Shown here: in pieces, positions 55,929-63,845 of the stretch | Numbering within the stretch: the first letter of the stretch is position 1 | How the letters are laid out: every line of letters starts with the position of its first letter | Assembly: GCA_947258705.1 (NCBI GenBank) | Contig: CAMYJA010000002.1 | Coordinates: forward strand, 267,880 to 331,879 | DNA: 64,000 nt | Direction: 5' to 3' | Source: an uncultured Hyphomicrobiaceae bacterium | GTDB lineage: Bacteria; Pseudomonadota; Alphaproteobacteria; Rhizobiales; CAMYJA01 | Notes under the pieces: model-generated | Databases searched by the model: none | The model's input: only the letters and a program-made list of their open reading frames with translations | What the model was told of the DNA's origin: nothing | Program-made: the position numbers and the translations under genes

Positions 55929-57317
55929 ATGTCCAGCTCTTCTGTCGAGGCAATTCGGAATTTCACGCGCACACCGGCCTTTAAAATCTTTATCATCGGC
56001 GTGATCATTCTACTTCTGACCATTCCTCTCTTTATGGTGTGGGGACTTGTGCATGAGCGCGAATCGTATGCCCAGTCCGTCCGTCGCGATGTAGCGCGAA
56101 GCTGGGGTGGCGAGCAGGCGGTGACGGGGCCTTTTCTCGTCATTCCCTACACAAAACTCAGGATTATCGAGCGGAACGACAAGCGCATCGAGCAGGAGCT
56201 GACATATCATGCGGTGTTCCTGCCGGAAGAATTCCGCGTCAAGGGCGACGTACGCTCGAAAGTGCTGACGCGGTCGATTTACGATGTGACGGTTTACCGG
56301 GCCGGGCTGTCGCTTTCAGGCAGGTTCGCAGCGCCCGATATGAAGAGGCTGGCGCCCGACGCGGTGAAAATAAGGTGGGAGGATGCCGTCTTCGCTCTTG
56401 GTCTGCGGAATGTCTCGGGACTCAAGGAGACGGCGGAGCTCGTTCTGGGTGACGGGCGCCGGATGGCTCTCGAACCCAGCCTCGGCGCCGATCAGGGCCG
56501 CGCCGTCATGAGCGGCATTCATGCACGGCTGTCCGATGATTCTGCGGTTGTTCCCGACGGAATCAAGGCATTTACGTTCGACCTCAATCTTGGTTTCAGC
56601 GGCTCCTCGTCGCTCAGTTTTGCCCCGTCCGCGCGCGAGACATCCGTCGAAATCAAGTCCGATTGGCCGCATCCGAGTTTCACCGGGGCCTTCCTGCCAA
56701 ATAAGCGCAAGATAAGCGATGAGGGTTTTTCGGGAAGCTGGCAGGTACCGCATCTTGCCCGCTCGGTGCCGCACAGCTGGACGTCCCGGCATGCCGACCT
56801 TCATAAACTGAGCCGCACCATGTTCGGAGTGAAATTCTATATCCCCATTGATTTTTACGACCTGGTCAACCGTTCGGTGAAATATGGGCTGATGTTTCTG
56901 CTGGTTGCCTTCACCTCTGTGTTTATCCTGGAACTGATGTCGGGGGTGAAGTTTCACCCGGTCCAGTATGTTTTCGTGGGAATTGCGAGCGTGTTTTTCT
57001 TTGTCCTGCTCCTTTCCTTTTCCGAGCATCTGGGCTTCGGCCGCGCCTATCTCATCGGGGCCGGCGCCACGGGAGGGATGTTGTCGCTCTATGTGGCCCG
57101 GGCCATGGGCAGCGTGGGCAAAGGCCTGGTCATGCTGGCGGTGTTCGCCCTTCTTTACGGTCTTTTGTATTTTATTCTGACGTTAGAGGATTATGCCCTG
57201 CTCGCCGGCGCCGTTACGGGCTTTGTTCTGATCAGCCTGACCATGTTCCTGACACTGGGCGTAAACTGGTCGGGCCAAATCGGGCCAAAAGACGCGTCAG
57301 GGGAAGCCGTGGAATAA
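55929..57317 (+). CDS. creD: Inner-membrane protein CreD
   Basis: The protein has 462 residues. One N-terminal helix (FIIGVIILLLTIPLFMVWGL) is followed by a large periplasmic region with RDVARSWGGEQAVTGPFLVI and VYRAGLSLSGRF. About five C-terminal helices follow. CreD is linked to envelope stress and beta-lactam tolerance in other proteobacteria, normally under CreBC control; no creBC is seen here. It splits sdhCDA from sdhB. Confidence 0.9.
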   Translation: MSSSSVEAIRNFTRTPAFKIFIIGVIILLLTIPLFMVWGLVHERESYAQSVRRDVARSWGGEQAVTGPFLVIPYTKLRIIERNDKRIEQELTYHAVFLPEEFRVKGDVRSKVLTRSIYDVTVYRAGLSLSGRFAAPDMKRLAPDAVKIRWEDAVFALGLRNVSGLKETAELVLGDGRRMALEPSLGADQGRAVMSGIHARLSDDSAVVPDGIKAFTFDLNLGFSGSSSLSFAPSARETSVEIKSDWPHPSFTGAFLPNKRKISDEGFSGSWQVPHLARSVPHSWTSRHADLHKLSRTMFGVKFYIPIDFYDLVNRSVKYGLMFLLVAFTSVFILELMSGVKFHPVQYVFVGIASVFFFVLLLSFSEHLGFGRAYLIGAGATGGMLSLYVARAMGSVGKGLVMLAVFALLYGLLYFILTLEDYALLAGAVTGFVLISLTMFLTLGVNWSGQIGPKDASGEAVE

Positions 57318-57431
57318 TCAGGAGCTGCGGCAAAGTAGACGTTTCTATATCAGCGAAAAAAGCGCATAATGCCGTCATTGCGACGAACATTCGGGGTTGA
57401 GTTTATTTCATCCCCAGGGAGGGTATGCGAA

Positions 57432-57725
57432 ATGAGTTCATCCTGCTGCGATGCGTGCGGCATGTCAGCCGATGCCTATGATGAAAGCCTGAGCGACGGT
57501 TCCGGACTGCCGGAAAGCTGGTTTGTCAGGCGAATTGAAAAACGCGAATACGCGCTGTGTGACTGTTGCGGCTCGCTGCGGCAGTTCAAGGGCGGTATCT
57601 CGCCATATCTTTCACAGGCCCTCGGACTTGATATGGATGCGCGCTGTGAGCTCGGTGAAGTCGTCAATATTCGCGAAGTCAGAACGAAACGTGGTGAGCG
57701 CCGGGCGCGCCGGAACAGAGGCTAG
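57432..57725 (+). CDS. Four-cysteine small protein 1 of a tandem pair
   Basis: Not a family I can name. 97 residues from the ATG at 57432 behind GGGAGGG. Cysteine pairs CCDACG (6-9) and LCDCCG (43-46) suggest a zinc or iron-sulfur site. Between and after them lie LPESWFVRRIEKREYAL and LRQFKGGISPYLSQALGL, shared with the next gene. The C-terminus is basic (RTKRGERRARRNRG). It sits immediately before its paralogue, without a gap. Confidence 0.8.
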   Translation: MSSSCCDACGMSADAYDESLSDGSGLPESWFVRRIEKREYALCDCCGSLRQFKGGISPYLSQALGLDMDARCELGEVVNIREVRTKRGERRARRNRG

Positions 57726-58004
57726 ATGAGACATCAATGCGATGCGTGCGGTGAAGCCTGTTCCATGAGCACAGACGGCCCGACTGACCTGAAAGACGCG
57801 CTTCCCAAAGGCTGGCGTCCACGGCGGATCGACGGACGCGTCTATGTGTTGTGCGGCGTCTGCGGGAACCTGCGTCAATTTACCGGCGGCCTGTCCCCTT
57901 ATCTGCAGGACCGCCTGTCCCTGCCGCAGCATGTTCAGGTCGAATTTCCCGAATATGAGGATTTTCCCGATCACTGGCTGTCGTCACGCGCAAAAGACCG
58001 GTGA
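57726..58004 (+). CDS. Four-cysteine small protein 2 of a tandem pair
   Basis: 92 residues, paralogous to the preceding protein. It keeps the same layout: CDACG at residues 5-9, LPKGWRPRRIDGRVYVLC, a second pair CGVCG at 43-47, and LRQFTGGLSPYLQDRLSL. The spacing between the cysteine pairs is identical in the two proteins. Its start codon directly follows the stop of the first. sdhB starts 147 bases downstream. Function unknown. Confidence 0.8.
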   Translation: MRHQCDACGEACSMSTDGPTDLKDALPKGWRPRRIDGRVYVLCGVCGNLRQFTGGLSPYLQDRLSLPQHVQVEFPEYEDFPDHWLSSRAKDR

Positions 58005-58151
58005 ATGACGGAATATTGAAACGTGATTGATTATGTCTTCAACCTGATTATCATTAGGGTCCAATACAAATCAGCCGAGGCCCATGTTCGTTGATGCGAA
58101 CCTCAAATTCGTTATTTCGATTTAAGACCCCATCGTTTTGAAGGACAAATA

Positions 58152-58928
58152 ATGGTTCAGCTCACGCTTCCCCGAAACTCCAGGATCAAGTCCGGCAAAT
58201 CATGGCCCAAGCCGGACGGGAAGCGCCTGAAACCGTTGCAGGTCTATCGATGGTCACCCGATGACGGGGAAAACCCCCGTATCGATACCTATCATGTCGA
58301 CCTCGACGATTGCGGGCCGATGGTTCTCGACGCCCTCATGAAAATTAAAAACGATATCGATCCGACCCTGACATTCCGCCGCTCCTGCCGCGAGGGCATT
58401 TGCGGATCATGCGCAATGAATATCGACGGGACCAATACGCTGGCCTGCCTCAAGGGCCTGGATGAGACGGGATCGACTGTAAAAATATATCCGCTGCCCC
58501 ATATGGAGGTGGTCAAGGATCTTGTGCCGGACATGACGAATTTTTTTGCCCAGCACCATTCGATCAAGCCGTGGCTGCAAACCGAATCAACCGATCCGGA
58601 ACGGGAATGGAAGCAATCGCGCGATGACCGGGTAAAGCTCGACGGTCTATATGAATGCATCCTCTGCGCGTGCTGTTCGACGTCCTGCCCGAGCTATTGG
58701 TGGAATTCGGACCGTTATCTGGGACCGGCTTCGCTGTTGCAGGCCTACCGCTGGATCGTCGACAGCCGGGACGAATTGACGGGCGAGAGGCTCGACGATC
58801 TGGAAGATCCGTTCAGGCTCTACCGATGTCATACGATCATGAACTGCGCCCAGGCCTGCCCCAAGGGGCTCAGTCCGGCCAAGGCAATCGCGGAGATCAA
58901 GAAATTGATGGTCGAGCGCCGGTTCTGA
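58152..58928 (+). CDS. sdhB: Succinate dehydrogenase iron-sulfur subunit
   Basis: 258 residues. The 2Fe-2S motif is [16 protein letters not shown] plus the CL of NTLACLKG, the 4Fe-4S is [16 protein letters not shown], and the 3Fe-4S is [17 protein letters not shown]. It is complete. Its own promoter probably lies in 58005-58151, which contains the hairpin GTTCGTTGATGCGAAC. Confidence 0.96.
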   Translation: MVQLTLPRNSRIKSGKSWPKPDGKRLKPLQVYRWSPDDGENPRIDTYHVDLDDCGPMVLDALMKIKNDIDPTLTFRRSCREGICGSCAMNIDGTNTLACLKGLDETGSTVKIYPLPHMEVVKDLVPDMTNFFAQHHSIKPWLQTESTDPEREWKQSRDDRVKLDGLYECILCACCSTSCPSYWWNSDRYLGPASLLQAYRWIVDSRDELTGERLDDLEDPFRLYRCHTIMNCAQACPKGLSPAKAIAEIKKLMVERRF

Positions 58929-59016
58929 TAAACAACTGCCTTGAACTCTGTTATGAATTTGTAACATTGAAATGCGAGTAGTAGCCGCATTCAACATTTT
59001 ATCGGAGAATATCTAA

Positions 59017-59913
59017 ATGTCGGAAAATGTCAGAGACGCTGTCAGAAAAGGCTACGGGGCGGTTGCGCGTTCGGGCCTCGGCTCGGATCAGGAGGGCATC
59101 AGCCACATCGCCGAAGCCTTCGGCTATAGCGTGGAGGAACTGTCGAGCATTCCCGCGGAAGCGAATATGGGGCTTTCGTGCGGAAATCCCGTGGCAATGG
59201 CCAGCATCAGGCCGGGCGAGACGGTGGTCGATCTCGGGTCGGGCGGCGGTATCGACGTGTTGCTGGCCTCGCAGAAAGTGGGCGCCGAGGGCCGCGCTAT
59301 CGGGATCGACATGACCGAGGACATGGTTGCTCTCGCACGGCGCAATGCCGAAAAGCAAGGCGTCTCCAATGTCGAATTTCATTTGTCGGAAATCGAGAAC
59401 ATGCCGCTTGAGACGGGCAGCGTCGATTGCGTCATTTCGAACTGCGTGCTCAACCTCGTGGAGGACAAAGACCGGGCGGTCGCGGAAATTTTCCGCGTTC
59501 TCAAACCGGGCGGTCGTGTCGCCATTTCCGACATCGTTCTGAAAAAGCCGCTTGCGCCTGAAATCAGGGACAGCAAGGCGGGATGGGTGAGCTGCATATC
59601 GGGCGCGATTTCATTCGATGAAAACCGGGCCTGTCTCGAGGGCGCAGGGTTTCGCGATATCGAGATCGTCGATTCGATGTCCGACCTCAATGCCTACCGC
59701 GAAGGCGGCGGCACCGGCTGTTGTTCGTCCGATGTCGTCGAGGATGTCGAGCACGCCGAGAGCGCCGGATCGTCATGTTGCGGGCCTTCGGCAACCGACA
59801 AATCCGACGACGATGCCTATCACGACCATATGATCGAGCTTATCGACCAGTTCGACTTTAACGAATATGCGGCAAGCGCGAAGATCTTTGCCATCAAGCC
59901 ACTCGGTGTCTAG
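59017..59913 (+). CDS. arsM: Arsenite S-adenosylmethyltransferase
   Basis: Methylates As(III) for detoxification or volatilisation. The protein has 298 residues. The SAM motif is [20 protein letters not shown]. Cysteines proposed to bind arsenic lie in [17 protein letters not shown] and GWVSCISGA, and extra Cys pairs occur in GTGCCSSD and SSCCGPS. The last codons, PLGV plus TAG, are the first 15-base unit of the downstream tandem array. No arsR or ars efflux gene is near. Confidence 0.93.
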   Translation: MSENVRDAVRKGYGAVARSGLGSDQEGISHIAEAFGYSVEELSSIPAEANMGLSCGNPVAMASIRPGETVVDLGSGGGIDVLLASQKVGAEGRAIGIDMTEDMVALARRNAEKQGVSNVEFHLSEIENMPLETGSVDCVISNCVLNLVEDKDRAVAEIFRVLKPGGRVAISDIVLKKPLAPEIRDSKAGWVSCISGAISFDENRACLEGAGFRDIEIVDSMSDLNAYREGGGTGCCSSDVVEDVEHAESAGSSCCGPSATDKSDDDAYHDHMIELIDQFDFNEYAASAKIFAIKPLGV

Positions 59914-60033
59914 CCACTCAGTGGCTAGCCGCTCGGTGTCTAGACACTCGGTGTCAAGTCACTTGGTGGCAAGTCACTCGGTTTCAAGTCACTCGGTGTC
60001 AAGTCACTCGGTGACTAGTCACTCGGTGACTAG
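59899..60033. repeat. Nine-copy 15-nt tandem array seeded by the arsM 3' end
   Basis: Nine consecutive 15-base units run from 59899: CCACTCGGTGTCTAG, CCACTCAGTGGCTAG, CCGCTCGGTGTCTAG, ACACTCGGTGTCAAG, TCACTTGGTGGCAAG, TCACTCGGTTTCAAG, TCACTCGGTGTCAAG, then TCACTCGGTGACTAG twice. The first encodes the end of ArsM, including its stop. Each unit is internally palindrome-like (CACTCGGTG) and five carry CTAG at their ends. Confidence 0.9.
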
Positions 60034-60085
60034 TCACATCGGGTCGATTTACCGGGTGACGGATCGTCGTCATGGATTGCGTTTC

Positions 60086-60676
60086 ATGTATTGCAACCGC
60101 GCCGCTGCGATATTCATTGCCGTCCTGGCATCTCTCGCCCTGACCGGGCCCGTAGAGGCGCATGAAATAAAGAACGTCGCGGAGGGTTTCGTCAGCGGGT
60201 TATTTCATCCCCTGAACGGACCGGATCATATGGCCGCCATGGTCGCAGTCGGGCTGTGGGGTGCGTTTCTCGGCGCACCCGCCCTGTGGCTGCTGCCCAT
60301 CATCTTCCCCCTTGTCATGGCTGTTGGCGGCGCGCTCGGAATTCTCGGTGTAACCATTCCCTTTGTCGAGGCGGGCATTGCCCTGTCCGCCATAACCCTT
60401 GGCGCGATGGTGGCTTTTGCATTGCGGCCGCCGATCTGGACCGCGGGCATTCTTGTCGGATTGTTCGCAATTTTTCATGGCCATGCCCACGGCACCGAAC
60501 TGCCCGATGCCGAGAACGCGCTCGCCTATAGTTCCGGCTTCGTCATTGCCACCGGCCTTCTGCATATTTCGGGAATATTATTCGGCCTGCTGACCGCCTA
60601 TCCCATGGGACTTATCGCCGTGCGCGGCTGCGGCGTTCTAATCGCGCTCGTCGGCCTGGCTTTTCTGTTAAGCTGA
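60086..60676 (+). CDS. HupE/UreJ-family membrane protein (putative nickel or metal permease) 1
   Basis: 196 residues from the ATG at 60086, with a signal-like segment (IFIAVLASLALTGPVEA). The family motif HPLNGPDHMAAMVAVGLWGA is intact, and FAIFHGHAHGTELP provides a histidine-rich loop. About six membrane helices are seen. HupE/UreJ proteins transport Ni2+ or a similar metal. No hydrogenase, urease or cobalamin genes are near. Confidence 0.88.
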   Translation: MYCNRAAAIFIAVLASLALTGPVEAHEIKNVAEGFVSGLFHPLNGPDHMAAMVAVGLWGAFLGAPALWLLPIIFPLVMAVGGALGILGVTIPFVEAGIALSAITLGAMVAFALRPPIWTAGILVGLFAIFHGHAHGTELPDAENALAYSSGFVIATGLLHISGILFGLLTAYPMGLIAVRGCGVLIALVGLAFLLS

Positions 60677-60679
60677 CGC

Positions 60680-61330
60680 ATGCTCATGGGTTCGACATGT
60701 CCGGTTCCGCCGCTCTCCCCGCATCGCTTCGCGCATGTCTTCCTCAATCCCGTGCTGTTTTTTCTGTTCATGACCGGAAGCGGGTTTTACGCGCCGGCCG
60801 CAGCCCATGACATGATACCGGGCGTGTCGGGTTTTCCCGCCCGCGTTCTCCATCCCTTTATCATTATCGAGCATTTCCTCTGTCTGATGATCGCCGGGCT
60901 GATCGCGGGTGCCTATGCGGGCAGACCGGTCTGGCGAAGCATCCTCGTGCTCATCGGCGGATTGACGGTCGGGTTTGCGGCCCAGGCCGTCATCCCGATT
61001 ATCGAAATTCTGTGGATGCTGCCACTGGTGGCTGCGGTTGTGGCCGGATTGCTCGTGCTCGCCGCACCCCGCCTGCCGTTTTTGGCCTGGGCGGGTGTCA
61101 TATTCGCGCTTGGTTTTGCCGTGGGGCTCGAGACGGATCCGGAAGGCGTTCTTATGATCGATGCCGCCCGTACTCTCGGCGGGCTTGTCGTGGCCGGCAG
61201 TCTGTTGCTCGCCCTTGTGGCGGTGCCGCTTTCGCGGTCCGGTCTCGCCTGGGTGAAAACCATGGTGCGCATTCTCGGTTCATGGATCACCGCCATTGCA
61301 ACCATGGTGCTGGCCCTGAATTTCCAATAA
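60680..61330 (+). CDS. HupE/UreJ-like membrane protein 2
   Basis: 216 residues, three bases after the previous gene. It has a signal-like N-terminus ending near YAPAAAHD and about six helices. HPFIIIEHFLCLMIAGLIAG replaces the HPxxGxDHMxxMVAVG motif, so only the histidines at each end are kept. It probably pairs with the first protein. The assignment to the HupE/UreJ superfamily is by resemblance only. Confidence 0.7.
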   Translation: MLMGSTCPVPPLSPHRFAHVFLNPVLFFLFMTGSGFYAPAAAHDMIPGVSGFPARVLHPFIIIEHFLCLMIAGLIAGAYAGRPVWRSILVLIGGLTVGFAAQAVIPIIEILWMLPLVAAVVAGLLVLAAPRLPFLAWAGVIFALGFAVGLETDPEGVLMIDAARTLGGLVVAGSLLLALVAVPLSRSGLAWVKTMVRILGSWITAIATMVLALNFQ

Positions 61331-61340
61331 AGGCCTCAGC

Positions 61341-62060
61341 TCAAATCGTCTTGTCCTTGAAGCGGCAGATATCCATGAGCTGACAGCGGTGGCAATCGGG
61401 TTTGCGCGCCTTGCAGATATAGCGCCCGTGCAGGATGAGCCAGTGATGGGCGTGTTGCTTGAAGGGTTCCGGCACAAATTTATCGAGGGCCTTTTCGACC
61501 TCCAGCGGATTTTTTCCGGGTGCCAGGCCGGTGCGATTGGACACTCTGAAGATATGCGTGTCCACGGCCATGGTCGGTTCGCCGAAGGCGGTGTTGAGGA
61601 CGACATTCGCGGTTTTTCTTCCGACGCCGGGCAACGATTCGAGCGCTTCCCGGTCGCGGGGTATTTCGCTGCCGAAATCCGTTATGAGCTTTCCGGAAAG
61701 TGCGAGAACGTTCTTCGCCTTGTTGCGGTAAAGGCCGATGGTCTTGATGTAATCGCGGATTATTTCTTCGCCGAGCGCGTGCATTTTTTCGGGCGTATCG
61801 GCGGCCTCGAACAATGCGCGGGTCGCCTTGTTGACGCCTGTGTCCGTCGCCTGCGCCGAAAGGACAACCGCCACCAGCAGGGTGAAGTCGTTGATATATT
61901 CAAGTTCCGTTTCGGGCTTCGGATTGCTCGATTGCAGCCTTGTGAAGAACTCGATCCTGTCCGCTTCGGTTAGCTTCGAGCGCAATCTTTTGGGATTTTT
62001 GCGTCTCGACCCGGGATTTGTCGATTTCTTTGATTGAGATGTGGCGCGGGATTTGCTCAT
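61341..62060 (-). CDS. nth: Endonuclease III
   Basis: DNA glycosylase/AP lyase for oxidised pyrimidines. The ATG at 62060 gives 239 residues, with a basic tail of about 30 residues before the core. The helix-hairpin-helix LPGVGRKTANVVLNTAFG includes the catalytic lysine, and VDTHIFRVSNRTGLA carries the aspartate. The 4Fe-4S motif is CKARKPDCHRCQLMDIC (spacing 6, 2, 5). Confidence 0.96.
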   Translation of the reverse strand: MSKSRATSQSKKSTNPGSRRKNPKRLRSKLTEADRIEFFTRLQSSNPKPETELEYINDFTLLVAVVLSAQATDTGVNKATRALFEAADTPEKMHALGEEIIRDYIKTIGLYRNKAKNVLALSGKLITDFGSEIPRDREALESLPGVGRKTANVVLNTAFGEPTMAVDTHIFRVSNRTGLAPGKNPLEVEKALDKFVPEPFKQHAHHWLILHGRYICKARKPDCHRCQLMDICRFKDKTI

Positions 62061-62130
62061 ATGAGGGTCATAGGCGACGTTGAACGCTGTTCGCAACGCC
62101 TAATTTTTTCGACAAACAGGTTTTTCGCTG

Positions 62131-62688
62131 ATGGATGAACTTGAAAGAGACCGCGCAGGTCAGCTTCCCTTTATCGCCGAGCTCAGGCCCTATCGTTCCC
62201 TCGGCCCGGCGGGATTTTTCACGTTGATGGCCATTATATCCGTGGTGGCTTTTTTGACCGGGATGGTGTTTGTGCAGGCCGGAGCCTGGCCGGTTCTCGG
62301 CTTTTTCGGGCTCGATGTGGCATTGATCTATCTGGCCTTTCGTCTGAATTACCGTTCGGGCCGGCTTTATGAGCGTGTTGAACTCGACCGTAACGCGCTG
62401 ACGGTCACGCGTGTGTTTCCTTCCGGGCGCAGAAAAAGCTGGTCGTTCAATCCCTATTGGGTGCGCTTTCACTTCCATGATTCGGGCGCCGCAGAGCCGC
62501 AGTCTCAGCGAGACGTTCAGGTTGAAGACCGCCTTAGAGAGCCGCTTCGATCCGAATTCCGCCACCGTCCTCAGCTCAAACTGGCCAGCCACGGGGTCGA
62601 GCTTGTTTTCGGCCATTTTCTCAATGATGACGAAAAGACAGAGTTTGGGCAGGTTCTGGCCCGGGCGATTTCGTCTGTTCGCCGCTGA
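62131..62688 (+). CDS. DUF2244 membrane protein
   Basis: 185 residues. AELRPYRSLGPAGFFTLMAI and two membrane helices are followed by FRLNYRSGRLYERVELDRNA and a hydrophilic C-terminal half. It is commonly found near nth or cox genes in Alphaproteobacteria. Function unknown. Confidence 0.88.
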   Translation: MDELERDRAGQLPFIAELRPYRSLGPAGFFTLMAIISVVAFLTGMVFVQAGAWPVLGFFGLDVALIYLAFRLNYRSGRLYERVELDRNALTVTRVFPSGRRKSWSFNPYWVRFHFHDSGAAEPQSQRDVQVEDRLREPLRSEFRHRPQLKLASHGVELVFGHFLNDDEKTEFGQVLARAISSVRR

Positions 62689-62736
62689 GCGATTTTTTCA
62701 TCTCCACATCATGAATCGGGTCGCACGGAATCATTC

Positions 62737-62790
62737 CCCAGACTAGTCTGGGCTAGCTTGGACTAGTCTAGGCTAGACCGGACCAGACCA
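62737..62790. repeat. CTAG-rich palindromic array upstream of the ada-like gene
   Basis: CCCAGACTAGTCTGGG (62737-62752) is a perfect 16-base palindrome. Two roughly 20-base units, CTAGTCTGGGCTAGCTTGGA and CTAGTCTAGGCTAGACCGGA, follow in tandem. Five CTAG tetranucleotides fall within 34 bases. It lies about 45 bases upstream of the next start codon. Confidence 0.85.
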
Positions 62791-62832
62791 GTTCGGACAG
62801 GCCGGGGAGCGTGGTGACAGGAGGCGGCAGAC

Positions 62833-63744
62833 ATGAGACATATGGAATTAAGGAACGTTTTGGGCCGAGACGGTAAAATGAAGAATTCAGACCGGACAGA
62901 TTACGATGTCGTCCTGAAGGCCGTCGATTTTCTGAGGGATTCGCAGCGCGACCAGCCGGCACTCGAGGACCTGGCCGCGCATCTCGGCTACAGCACCGCC
63001 CATTGCCAGAAGCTGTTCAAACGGTGGTGCGGTCTATCGCCCAAGGAGTTCTTGCAGTTCCTCACCCTCGATCATGCCAAGGCGCTTCTCGATGGGTCGG
63101 CCAGCGTTCTCGATACGGCGCATGAGGTCGGGCTGTCTGGCGGCGGCCGGCTGCACGATCTCTTCGTCACCCATGAGGCGATGACCCCGGGGGAGTACAA
63201 GCGGCGCGGCGCGGGACTCGAAATTTTTTACGGTTCTGTTCCGTGCCCTTTTGGATATGCCCAGATCATGGCGACGGAGCGCGGTATCTGCGGCCTCGGC
63301 TTCTCCGACGATCTCGCGGGTGCCAAAGCGTCGCTTGACGATCTCATGAGCCGCTGGCCGGCGGCGCGCTTTGTCGAAAAGCCCCGATTGATCGCCGGGC
63401 TCGCCGCGCGTATTTTCGACCCCTCCCGGTGGAATCCGTCCGATCCCATTCGCCTTGTGTTCATCGGCACAGCTTTCGACATCGGCGTCTGGGAAGAGCT
63501 TCTTCATATCGGCATGGGGCAGGCCGCCACCTATTCCGATATCGCCCGCTCTATCGGCAGGCCCAGGGCGCAGCGGGCCGTGGGCTCGGCGGTCGGGCGC
63601 AATCCCATTTCGTTCATCGTCCCCTGTCACCGTGTCCTGCGGCGCGATGGCGGGCTTGGCGGCTATCACTGGGGTGTCACGCGCAAGCGCGCCATTATCG
63701 GCTGGGAGGCCGGCCAGCTGACGAAGGCCGGTCAGCAGGGGTGA
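62833..63744 (+). CDS. Ada-like bifunctional regulator / O6-alkylguanine-DNA alkyltransferase
   Basis: 303 residues, start behind GGAGG. The N-terminal AraC-type helix-turn-helix region (about 30-125) has LAAHLGYSTAHCQKLFKRW and LSPKEFLQFLTLDHAKALL. The C-terminal alkyltransferase has GQAATYSDIARSIGRPRAQR and the acceptor cysteine in FIVPCHRVLRRDGGLGGYHW. The Ada N-terminal zinc domain is absent, so phosphotriester sensing as in E. coli Ada is not expected. Confidence 0.93.
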   Translation: MRHMELRNVLGRDGKMKNSDRTDYDVVLKAVDFLRDSQRDQPALEDLAAHLGYSTAHCQKLFKRWCGLSPKEFLQFLTLDHAKALLDGSASVLDTAHEVGLSGGGRLHDLFVTHEAMTPGEYKRRGAGLEIFYGSVPCPFGYAQIMATERGICGLGFSDDLAGAKASLDDLMSRWPAARFVEKPRLIAGLAARIFDPSRWNPSDPIRLVFIGTAFDIGVWEELLHIGMGQAATYSDIARSIGRPRAQRAVGSAVGRNPISFIVPCHRVLRRDGGLGGYHWGVTRKRAIIGWEAGQLTKAGQQG

Positions 63745-63778
63745 GAATTGCGCTCCATTATCCCTCGCTATTCCTCTA

Positions 63779-63836
63779 CCTCATGGTGGGGAGGTGCAGT
63801 CACCAGGTGACAAGCACCGTGTCGAACCATGGGAAA
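63779..63836. repeat. REP-type hairpin, half copy
   Basis: ACCTCATGGTGGGGAGGTGC pairs with GCACCGTGTCGAACCATGGG, with an inserted palindrome GTCACCAGGTGAC in the loop. It matches the left half of the element at 31768. Confidence 0.7.
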
Positions 63837-63845
63837 CGTCGCTGA

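Noticed and set aside
59899..60033. Possible CRISPR array
   Set aside because: Units are 15 bases, directly abutting with no spacers, and no cas genes are present.
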